Source of the DNA: Cohnella zeiphila
GTDB lineage: Bacteria > Bacillota > Bacilli > Paenibacillales > Paenibacillaceae
Direction of reading: 5' to 3'
Length of the DNA: 64,000 nucleotides
Assembly: GCF_014212055.1 (NCBI RefSeq)
Contig: NZ_JACJVO010000022.1
Coordinates: forward strand, 41,885-105,884
Shown here one piece after another: positions 57,049-64,000 of the stretch. Numbering within the stretch: position 1 is the first letter of the stretch; each line of letters starts with the position of its first letter. The notes under the pieces were generated by a model that did no database searches, was not told the origin of the DNA, and was given only the letters and a program-made list of their open reading frames with translations. The position numbers and the translations under genes are program-made.

Positions 57049-58470
57049 ATGAGCAAACAGACGATGTTCGAGAAAATTTGGAACAATCACGTCATTTTCT
57101 CGGAAGAGGGCAAGCCGAGCATTCTGTACATCGACCTGCACCTGGTTCACGAAGTGACTTCGCCGCAGGCGTTCGAAGGCCTGCGCATGAACGGACGCAA
57201 GGTTCGCCGTCCGGACCTGACGTTCGCGACGATGGACCACAACGTGCCGACGAAGGACCGGTTCAACATCTCCGATCCGATCTCCAAGCAGCAAGTCGAC
57301 ACGCTCACGGAGAACTGCCGGGAATTCGGCGTCAAGCTGTACGACCTGAACACGATCGACCAGGGCGTCGTGCACGTCATGGGGCCTGAGCTGGGGCTGA
57401 CCCATCCGGGCAAAACGATCGTTTGCGGCGACAGCCACACGTCCACGCACGGCGCGTTCGGCGCGCTGGCGTTCGGGATCGGAACGAGCGAAGTCGAGCA
57501 CGTGCTGGCTACGCAATGCCTGCAGCAAGCGAAGCCGAAGACGATGGAAGTCCGCTTCGTCGGCAAGCGTCCGGCCGGCATTACGGCGAAGGACCTCATC
57601 CTCGGCCTGATCGCCAAGTACGGCACCGACTTCGCGACCGGCTACGTCATCGAGTACACGGGCGAAGCGATCCGCGGCCTGACGATGGAAGAGCGGATGA
57701 CCGTCTGCAACATGTCGATCGAAGGCGGCGCGCGCGCCGGCCTGATCGCGCCCGACGAGACGACGTTCAACTATCTCCGCGGCCGCGAATACGCGCCGCA
57801 GGGCGCCGACTTCGACCGCGCGGTCGAGCAGTGGAAGGCGCTTCGTTCGGATGAAGGCGCCGAATACGACCGCGTCGTCGAGCTGGACGTCGACTCGCTG
57901 ATTCCGCAAGTCACCTGGGGCACGAGCCCGGGCATGGGCACGGACATTACGTCTGCGGTTCCGGACCCGGCGAAGATGGCGACCGATAACGAGCGCAAAG
58001 CGGCCGAGAAGGCGCTGGAATACATGGATCTGAAGCCGGGCACGCCGATGTCGGACATTCCGATCGACTACGTGTTCATCGGCTCCTGCACGAACGGACG
58101 GATCGAAGACCTCCGCGCCGCCGCCAAGGTCGCGAGCGGCCACCGAGTCAGCCCGAACGTGACGGCGATCGTCGTGCCGGGTTCCGGCCGCGTCAAGATC
58201 CAGGCCGAGAAGGAAGGGCTCGACAAGATCTTTACCGCCGCCGGATTCGAATGGCGCGAAGCGGGCTGCTCGATGTGTCTGGCGATGAACCCGGACGTTC
58301 TGCAGCCGGGACAGCGCTGCGCATCGACGTCCAACCGGAACTTCGAAGGCCGTCAAGGCCGCGGCGGACGCACGCACCTCGTCTCGCCGGAGATGGCCGC
58401 GGCAGCCGCGATCAAGGGCAAATTCACCGACGTTCGCAACTGGGAATTCAAATCCGAAGTGACGGCATAA
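57049..58470 (+). CDS. leuC: 3-isopropylmalate dehydratase large subunit
   Basis: Isomerises 2- to 3-isopropylmalate in leucine synthesis, with LeuD. 473 residues from the ATG at 57049 (RBS GGGGTGA; an ATG 6 bp upstream is inside the spacing). [4Fe-4S] cysteines in VFIGSCTNGRIEDLRAA and AGCSMCLAMNPD, and the aconitase motif VCGDSHTSTHGAFGALAFGI. No leuA or leuB is in the window. Confidence 0.97.
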   Translation: MSKQTMFEKIWNNHVIFSEEGKPSILYIDLHLVHEVTSPQAFEGLRMNGRKVRRPDLTFATMDHNVPTKDRFNISDPISKQQVDTLTENCREFGVKLYDLNTIDQGVVHVMGPELGLTHPGKTIVCGDSHTSTHGAFGALAFGIGTSEVEHVLATQCLQQAKPKTMEVRFVGKRPAGITAKDLILGLIAKYGTDFATGYVIEYTGEAIRGLTMEERMTVCNMSIEGGARAGLIAPDETTFNYLRGREYAPQGADFDRAVEQWKALRSDEGAEYDRVVELDVDSLIPQVTWGTSPGMGTDITSAVPDPAKMATDNERKAAEKALEYMDLKPGTPMSDIPIDYVFIGSCTNGRIEDLRAAAKVASGHRVSPNVTAIVVPGSGRVKIQAEKEGLDKIFTAAGFEWREAGCSMCLAMNPDVLQPGQRCASTSNRNFEGRQGRGGRTHLVSPEMAAAAAIKGKFTDVRNWEFKSEVTA

Positions 58471-58489
58471 GAAGGGAGCTGCATCTGTC

Positions 58490-59098
58490 ATGCAACCATT
58501 TACGAAATTGACGGGTCTCGTCGCGCCGGTCGACCGCGTGAACGTAGACACCGACGCCATCATCCCCAAGCAATTCCTGAAACGGATCGAGCGCAGCGGC
58601 TTCGGCCAGTTCCTGTTTTTCGAATGGCGCTTCGACGAGCAAGGCAACGAGATTTCGAGCTTCAGCCTGAACCTGCCGCGCTACCAAGGAGCGGAAGTGC
58701 TGATCTCGCGCGCCAACTTCGGCTGCGGCTCGTCCCGCGAGCACGCGCCGTGGGCGATTCTGGACTACGGCTTCCGCGTCGTTATCGCGCCGTCGTTCGC
58801 CGACATTTTCTACAACAACTGCTTCAAGAACGGCATTCTGCCGATCAAGCTCAGCGAGGAACAAGTGGAAGAGCTGTTCCAGCGCACGAACGCACGCGAA
58901 GGCTACAAGCTGACGGTCGATCTGGAGAACAAGCGGATCGCCGACGATGCCGGCCTTTCCATCCCGTTCGAGCTGGACGAACACCGCCGCCAGTTCCTGC
59001 TGCAAGGGTTGGACGACATCGGCCTGACGCTGCAGCATGCGGACGAGATCGCGGCTTACGAAGCGAAAAACGAAGCTCGCCTGGCCAACACGTTTTAA
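58490..59098 (+). CDS. leuD: 3-isopropylmalate dehydratase small subunit
   Basis: Small (swivel) subunit partner of LeuC. 202 residues, normal length. Motifs: VDTDAIIPKQFLKRIER, NFGCGSSREHAPWAILDYGF, and FKNGILPIKLSEEQVEELF. ATG at 58490 after AGAAGGGAGC, 19 bp after leuC. Confidence 0.97.
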   Translation: MQPFTKLTGLVAPVDRVNVDTDAIIPKQFLKRIERSGFGQFLFFEWRFDEQGNEISSFSLNLPRYQGAEVLISRANFGCGSSREHAPWAILDYGFRVVIAPSFADIFYNNCFKNGILPIKLSEEQVEELFQRTNAREGYKLTVDLENKRIADDAGLSIPFELDEHRRQFLLQGLDDIGLTLQHADEIAAYEAKNEARLANTF

Positions 59099-59140
59099 GA
59101 TAGCTCGTACGTTAACGCTTCGCGATGAGGCGAAAATAGT

Positions 59141-59201
59141 CGGCCTGCGGCCGGAGCGGTCCCGCGGAATTTTCCGCCGGACGCGCTTCGGCCGCAGGCC
59201 G
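59141..59201. other. long GC-rich inverted repeat downstream of leuD
   Basis: CGGCCTGCGGCCG (59141-59153) pairs perfectly with CGGCCGCAGGCCG (59189-59201), a 13-bp stem whose loop itself contains CCGCGGAA/TTCCGCCGG. No T-tract follows, so it is not a standard terminator; it may stabilise the leuCD mRNA 3' end. Confidence 0.7.
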
Positions 59202-59238
59202 TTAGCCCCAGAAAAACGCAAGCTGAGGCAGCATCTTC

Positions 59239-59288
59239 GGCCCTTTGTCTCCGAATCGGCAAAATTCGGGACAAAGGGCCTTTTTTTC
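59239..59288 (+). terminator. terminator after leuD
   Basis: GGCCCTTTGTC (59239-59249) pairs with GACAAAGGGCC (59270-59280), with an inner CCGAAT/ATTCGG stem, followed by TTTTTTT. The rest of the 307-bp gap to the amidase gene has no other clear feature. Confidence 0.9.
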
Positions 59289-59405
59289 CTCTGAATCTCG
59301 CAACTTTTACCTATTCGCGACGTCTAATGTTTCATAGACACGCCGGACGGGTAAATTGCCGCCCGTTCGGGCGATGGATCGACATTTTCGACACCGAGGT
59401 GAAGC

Positions 59406-60992
59406 ATGAAGAAGTGGACGTCCCTGTTGTTCGTCGTCGCGGTCATGCTGTTCCTATCGGCCCAGGCAGCCGCCGCCCAGACGGTGACTCCGAAGCTGAT
59501 ACTGGACGGCAAAGTTTTGAATCCGACCGAGCCTCCCGCCCTTGTCGGCAATTACACGATGGTGCCGGTTCGGATCGTCGGGGAGAACTTGGGGTACAAG
59601 GTCGATTACGACAGTACCTCGAAGAAAGTGACCGTCGCGGACGGCGATTCGGTCGTGTCGATGGTGCTCGACAAGAAGGCCGCAACGGTCAATGGACAAG
59701 CCGTCAAATTGGACGCGCCTCCGACGGCCAAGTCGAACACGACGCTCATTCCGCTTCGTTTTGTCGGAGAAGCGTTCGGGCTGCAGGTTTTTTGGGAGAA
59801 CTCGAACAAGTCCGTCTTCCTGTACAGCGGCCAAGCCTCCGGCGGAAGCGGTTCCGGCAGCTCGGATTCGGGCGGCTCGTCCTCCGGCGATCTGAGCGAC
59901 ACGCAGCCACCGGACGGCAGTCTGATCGGCATTGTGGGCCCGGAAGACGGTTCCGGGAGTGACGGGAACGGCGGCCAGCCGGATTCGGATCCGTCAAGCG
60001 GCGACCAGTCGGGATCGGTCCCGCAAGGCTCCGTTGCGCAGGTTCATTCCGTCTCCTTCGAAGACGGAGCGGTCGTGATCAAGTACAACAACGGCTTCCT
60101 CATTCCGAAGACGTCGATGTTGACCGGACCCGACCGGATCGTCGTCGATCTGCCTTCGGCGAATTTCGCCGCGGACTTCGCGCCGGCGCTCAGCACGGAC
60201 GAGAACGGGAACGCGAAGCCGATCGGCGAGCTGGCGGTGACCGACGATGCGGCCTTGACGAAAATCCGCTACTCGCAGTTCGCCGACAGTCCGAGTACGC
60301 TGCGGTTCGTGCTGGACCTGAGCAAGACGTGGGGCTATACGATCTCCAACGACGCGGCGGCCGGCGTGATGAAAATCGCGCTTCAGGATCCCGCCACGCT
60401 GCCCCCGGCCGACACCGGAACCGGGACCGATACCGGAACAGGCAACCCGAAAGGGACGTACACGATCGTGCTCGACGCGGGCCACGGCGGTTCGGACCCC
60501 GGAGCGATCAGCATTACCGGCCGCTCGGAGAAAGACTTCACGCTGCCGGTCATTCTGAAGCTGCAAGCCCTGCTCGCCGCCGACAAGCGGCTGAACATCG
60601 TGTTGACCCGGTCGGGAGATACCTATCCTTCGCTGTCGGATCGATACAACCTGGCGAACTCGCTCAATGCCGACCTGTTCTTGTCGGTTCACGGGAACAG
60701 CAATACGAAGAGCTCGATTACCGGAACCGAAATTTACTACACCCGGGACGCCAGCCTCGATTTCGCGAACACCGTGCGGAAGTATGCGACGCCTTCCACC
60801 GGGCTTCAGGACCGGGGCGTCATCAAGCAGAGCCTGGCCGTCACGCGCGAGACGAAGATGCCGGCCGTATTGGTCGAAGCCGGTTATTTGTCCAATAAGA
60901 GCGACGAGAGCAAAATGTACACCGACGACTTCCAGAATTCGCTGGCGGCAGGAATCGCCGAAGCGATCAAGAAGTATTTAAACCTGGATTAA
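59406..60992 (+). CDS. secreted N-acetylmuramoyl-L-alanine amidase with copper-amine-oxidase-like N-terminal domain
   Basis: 528 residues; cuts the amide bond between peptide and muramic acid in peptidoglycan. Signal peptide at 1-24 (LLFVVAVMLFLSAQAAAA), a Cu_amine_oxidN-type stalk domain at about 30-125 (MVPVRIVGENLGYKVDYDS, LIPLRFVGEAFGLQVFWE), a Ser/Gly/Asp linker at 130-200, an AMIN-like domain at about 200-315, and Amidase_3 from about 350 (VLDAGHGGSDPGA with the zinc His, FLSVHGNSN, and VLVEAGYLSN with the catalytic Glu). ATG after CACCGAGGTGAAGC. The next gene, for an SLH protein, starts 57 bp later. Confidence 0.93.
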   Translation: MKKWTSLLFVVAVMLFLSAQAAAAQTVTPKLILDGKVLNPTEPPALVGNYTMVPVRIVGENLGYKVDYDSTSKKVTVADGDSVVSMVLDKKAATVNGQAVKLDAPPTAKSNTTLIPLRFVGEAFGLQVFWENSNKSVFLYSGQASGGSGSGSSDSGGSSSGDLSDTQPPDGSLIGIVGPEDGSGSDGNGGQPDSDPSSGDQSGSVPQGSVAQVHSVSFEDGAVVIKYNNGFLIPKTSMLTGPDRIVVDLPSANFAADFAPALSTDENGNAKPIGELAVTDDAALTKIRYSQFADSPSTLRFVLDLSKTWGYTISNDAAAGVMKIALQDPATLPPADTGTGTDTGTGNPKGTYTIVLDAGHGGSDPGAISITGRSEKDFTLPVILKLQALLAADKRLNIVLTRSGDTYPSLSDRYNLANSLNADLFLSVHGNSNTKSSITGTEIYYTRDASLDFANTVRKYATPSTGLQDRGVIKQSLAVTRETKMPAVLVEAGYLSNKSDESKMYTDDFQNSLAAGIAEAIKKYLNLD

Positions 60993-61049
60993 TTGCGCTC
61001 CGCTCGTGCCGGGACGGCACCGGAAGACGAATCACATGGAGGAGAAAAC

Positions 61050-63764
61050 ATGGCGTTGGTGTCGCGTGGGAAGATTTGGACAAGCCTTCTGCTGGTGCTG
61101 ATGCTGATCGGGACGGGAGCCGCTTATGCGGCTCCGTCTGCGTCTGCGGCCTCGGCAACCCCTTTCGGAGACGTGCCTGCGGGCCATTGGGCCGAGAAGC
61201 ATATCGCCAAGCTGGCGCTGCAAGGGCTCGTAAACGGAAAGGCAGAGGGGCAATTCAAGCCGAACGATGCGTTAAGCCGCGAAGAAGCGGTCGTCCTGGC
61301 CATCCGGTTCATGGGTCAGGCGGACAAAGTGGATACGAAGGAAGTGGTTGCTTTTCCGAGCACGTTCTCGGTGGACAACTACTTTAAAGCTTATGTGAAC
61401 TACGCCTTTAAGCAAGGGCTGCTCAACATGACGGAGGAGTTCAAGCTCGCGAGCTCCGAGCCGTCCAAGCCGTGGGGCAGCGCCTCCGCTTCCCGCGAAT
61501 GGGTCGCCCGGCTCCTCGTGCGCGCGATCGGCAAGGAAGCCGACGCGACGGCAGCCGCGACCAAGGCGACGTCGTTCTCCGACAACGCCTCGATCGATCC
61601 GGCGCTTCTCGGCTACGTGAACGTGGCCGTCAGCACCGGGCTGGTGAAAGGCGTGGACGAGAGCAAGTTCGATCCGAAGGGCACCTTGACGCGCGCCGCC
61701 GCGGCGACCTTGTTCAGCCGGGCGGAACCGCTCGTCCAGACGGCGTACCCGGGTCAGGCGTCCGGCATTTGGCTGAACATCTCGCCGACCGAGCTCACGA
61801 TGCTCCATTCCGACGGAACGACGTCGACGTACTCGGTGACGGATTCGACGCTCTTCTCCCGGGCCGACTCCGAGAAGCTGCTGACGGAAGACGCGCTGAC
61901 GCTGTACGGAAAGGCGACGGTCATCAGTCCGGAAGGCGGCCAGGCCGACTACGCGGAGCAGCTCGACGACACGCCTCAGGTGAAGACGGTCGAAGGCAAG
62001 CTCGTCGTCGTGAACGAGTCCAAGCATAAGCTGTCGGTGCTCGTCGGCCAGGACGTGGAGGAGTACGAATACGACCCGGATCAGGAGCCGGTGGCTACCG
62101 ATGCGGACAACAACGCGATTGAGCTCGGCGCACTGCCCGCGGACGCGAACGTCACGCTGATGGTCGACGCGTTCAGCCAGTCTCCGAAGCTCGTCGCCGT
62201 CAGCGTCAAATCGTCCACGGTCGCCAAGTCCGGAAGCGGAACGATCGTATCCGTCGATACATCGGCCAGATCGATTCTGGTGAAGGACGCTTCCACGGCG
62301 GTCGCAAGTCCGCTTGCCGTCGCCTCGACCGCCACGATCCAGAAGAACGGCACCTACGTCAACCTGCCCGAGCTCGCTGCCGGAGACGCGATCACGTATA
62401 GCCTGCTCAACGATGAAGTGACCAGCATTGTCGTAACGCCGTCTTCTGCCAATACGGTCCAAGGCTATCTGTTCAAGGTCGATACGACCGCCAAGACGGT
62501 TCAATACACGGCGGCCGCAGGCTCCTCCGACATCAAGGCGAAGTTCTATGCCGACAACGTGACCGTATCGATCCCGAACGCGACGAGCCCGGATCTCAGC
62601 AATCTGTATGCCGGCGACGCGATCACGATGACGCTGGATGCCAATGGCAAGATCGTCGGCATCGAAGTGAAATCCCGGGCGTTTACTTCGGTAACCGGGG
62701 GAACGATCACCTCGTACGATGCCGATTCGAAAATTCTGGTCGTGAAGGATCCAAGCGGCACGCCGGGCGCGTATACGCTGGACGACGCGACCAAGTTCGA
62801 TCTGAACGGGACGGCGATCTCGCAATCGACGGCTTCTTACTATTTAACGAAGGGCAAGAAAGTGAACCTGGGCTATTTGGGCACGAAGCTCGTTTTCCTG
62901 TCGGTCGTCTCCAGATACGAGGGAACGGTCGTCAAAAACGATACGAACGCCCATACGCTGCAATTGACGCTGAAAGACGGCAGCAGCGTATCGGTCGGCT
63001 ACGGTACGCCGGCCGTGGACATCTACGGCGTCACGACGGCCAATTACAGCAACGTGGCTGCCGGAGATAAAGTGACGGTGCTGCTGGATTCCAACCAGAA
63101 CATGGCCACTTCGATTCTGGTGAACAAAACGGTTCAGTACGATATTTATTCCGCGAACGCCGCGCAGAACAAGCTGAACGTGACGGATTCCGCCGGCACG
63201 ACGACGGAATGGACCGTCGGTGCAGGCGTCTCGATTCTGGGCGAGAACGGACAAGCGGCCGATCTGAGCGTCTTCACGGCGGGCTCCGCGCTGAACGCCG
63301 TATACGAAGGCAAGACGCTTCGTTCGATCCAACTGGTGCCGGTCGTCTTCGGGCAAGTCGCGTCGGTCGACGCCGCCGCCGGCACCGTCACCGTGCAGCC
63401 GGGCGCGAACGCGGCCGTCACGCGTACGGTCGGCACGTCGCCGATCATTACGAAGAGCGGCTCCACGGTCAGCTCGCTCTCTTCATTGAGCGCCGGCGAC
63501 CGGGTGGAGATCCGCAACAACGCCGCGAATCAAACCGTCATCACCGTCGTAGCGGGAACGGCGAAGGAAGTTTGGGTGTCGGACGCGGTAAGCTCCTTCC
63601 TCAAGTTCAAGACATCGTCGTTGACCGAAGATTCGGTGAAGGTCGCCCCGACGGCTTACATTCACCAAGGCGCGACGACGCTGACGCTGTCGAACCTGAG
63701 CAACGGGGACAAGGTAACGGTGTACGTGCTGCGGAATAAAGCGGTCGAGATCGTCAAGTCGTAA
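61050..63764 (+). CDS. secreted S-layer-homology (SLH) protein
   Basis: 904 residues from the ATG at 61050 (RBS ATGGAGGAGAAAAC). Signal peptide (IWTSLLLVLMLIGTGAAYAA), then three SLH repeats at about 35-230 (FGDVPAGHWAEKHIAKLALQ; YFKAYVNYAFKQGLLN; VNVAVSTGLVKGVDESKFDP), which bind pyruvylated secondary wall polymer. The remaining 670 residues are a series of small beta domains repeating forms such as AAGDAITYSLLND, YAGDAITMTLDANGKIVG and AAGDKVTVLLDSNQNM, of unknown role. It is probably a cell-surface protein co-expressed with the amidase. Confidence 0.9.
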   Translation: MALVSRGKIWTSLLLVLMLIGTGAAYAAPSASAASATPFGDVPAGHWAEKHIAKLALQGLVNGKAEGQFKPNDALSREEAVVLAIRFMGQADKVDTKEVVAFPSTFSVDNYFKAYVNYAFKQGLLNMTEEFKLASSEPSKPWGSASASREWVARLLVRAIGKEADATAAATKATSFSDNASIDPALLGYVNVAVSTGLVKGVDESKFDPKGTLTRAAAATLFSRAEPLVQTAYPGQASGIWLNISPTELTMLHSDGTTSTYSVTDSTLFSRADSEKLLTEDALTLYGKATVISPEGGQADYAEQLDDTPQVKTVEGKLVVVNESKHKLSVLVGQDVEEYEYDPDQEPVATDADNNAIELGALPADANVTLMVDAFSQSPKLVAVSVKSSTVAKSGSGTIVSVDTSARSILVKDASTAVASPLAVASTATIQKNGTYVNLPELAAGDAITYSLLNDEVTSIVVTPSSANTVQGYLFKVDTTAKTVQYTAAAGSSDIKAKFYADNVTVSIPNATSPDLSNLYAGDAITMTLDANGKIVGIEVKSRAFTSVTGGTITSYDADSKILVVKDPSGTPGAYTLDDATKFDLNGTAISQSTASYYLTKGKKVNLGYLGTKLVFLSVVSRYEGTVVKNDTNAHTLQLTLKDGSSVSVGYGTPAVDIYGVTTANYSNVAAGDKVTVLLDSNQNMATSILVNKTVQYDIYSANAAQNKLNVTDSAGTTTEWTVGAGVSILGENGQAADLSVFTAGSALNAVYEGKTLRSIQLVPVVFGQVASVDAAAGTVTVQPGANAAVTRTVGTSPIITKSGSTVSSLSSLSAGDRVEIRNNAANQTVITVVAGTAKEVWVSDAVSSFLKFKTSSLTEDSVKVAPTAYIHQGATTLTLSNLSNGDKVTVYVLRNKAVEIVKS

Positions 63765-63793
63765 GGAAGGTTGCCCGCAAGGCAGCCCTTCAT

Positions 63794-63840
63794 CGATCCC
63801 GGAAAGAGGGGAAGCCCTTTTTCCGGGATCGTTTTATTTT
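63794..63840 (+). terminator. terminator after the SLH protein gene
   Basis: CGATCCCGGAAA (63794-63805) pairs with TTTCCGGGATCG (63820-63831), followed by TTTTATTTT. The head of repeat array D begins at its last T. Confidence 0.9.
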
Positions 63841-64000
63841 TGTTTAGGAAATGATGCGATTAAATTTCCTGTGGATAACCGGGGGCTCCCCCAAAAGTAT
63901 TCGGAATTAACTTCAGAGCATCGCTTCAGTTTTGGGGGTTCTTATCGGGGGCTCCCCCAAAAGTATTCGGAATTAACTCCAGAGCATCGCTTCACTTTTG
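63840..64000 (+). repeat. G-rich hairpin repeat array D (head and two units, runs off the window)
   Basis: Head 63840-63880 (TTGTTTAGGAAATGATGCG, then ATTAAATTTCCTGTGGATAA). Units begin GGGGGCTCCCCCAAAAGT at 63881 and 63947 (66-bp period), continue ATTCGGAATTAACTTCAGAG and end GCTTCACTTTTG. The second unit is cut by the window edge. Here the spacer reads AAGTATTCGG where the other arrays have AAGTAATCGG. Confidence 0.9.

Overview
The window is a chromosomal segment from a high-GC, low-transposon Firmicute of the Paenibacillaceae (Paenibacillus/Cohnella-like). Support for this: sigD is followed directly by rpsB-tsf-pyrH-frr-uppS-cdsA-dxr-rseP-proS-polC-rimP-nusA-infB-rpsO-pnp; the replicase is the Gram-positive PolC; nrnA sits between rbfA and truB; an S-layer (SLH) protein is present; promoters are sigma-A-like and ribosome binding sites are strong (AGGAGG). 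TTG and GTG starts are common. I see no rRNA, tRNA, transposase, phage gene or CRISPR array.

Layout. 1-4.1 kb is the tail of the flagellar/chemotaxis operon (sigD, a FapA-like DUF342 gene, a SwrB/YlxL-like gene and small companions). 4.2-30.2 kb is a compact housekeeping block for translation, isoprenoid and phospholipid synthesis, replication, transcription elongation, ribosome maturation and RNA decay. 30.5-33.4 kb has ylxY, an M16 peptidase and dut. 33.7-37.2 kb is a translationally coupled cassette of ECF sigma factor, membrane-anchored putative anti-sigma protein, ABC ATPase and ABC permease. 37.4-40.1 kb has a methyltransferase, an FAD oxidoreductase and a DUF2500 protein. 40.1-42.7 kb is the methionine-salvage operon mtnWXB (minus strand). 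43.1-46.8 kb is proB-proA-proC (minus strand) behind a T-box leader. 47.0-53.4 kb holds two very large genes of unknown function. 53.4-55.6 kb has divergent mtnE and mtnU, a second methionine-salvage locus. 55.6-59.1 kb has a LysR regulator divergent from leuCD. 59.4-63.8 kb has a secreted cell-wall amidase and a secreted SLH protein.

Two things stand out beyond ordinary annotation. First, a dispersed repeat family whose unit of about 66-69 bp begins with GGGGGCTCCCCC and contains an 11-bp inverted repeat CCCCCAAAAGT/ACTTTTGGGGG. It occurs as short tandem arrays at about 30.3, 33.5, 43.0 and 63.9 kb, with a diverged relative at 12.95 kb. Three arrays carry a conserved head of about 40 bp that starts exactly where a rho-independent terminator's T-tract ends, and one array supplies the last codons and stop of proC. 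A second, unrelated family of CCTGCA/TGCAGG palindromes forms clusters at 42.75-42.94 and 56.67-56.88 kb. Second, the 1373-aa and 743-aa gene pair at 47.0-53.4 kb has its own extended -10 promoter and terminator, and I recognise no established function for it.

All calls come from reading the sequence and translations by eye. No database search or folding program was run.
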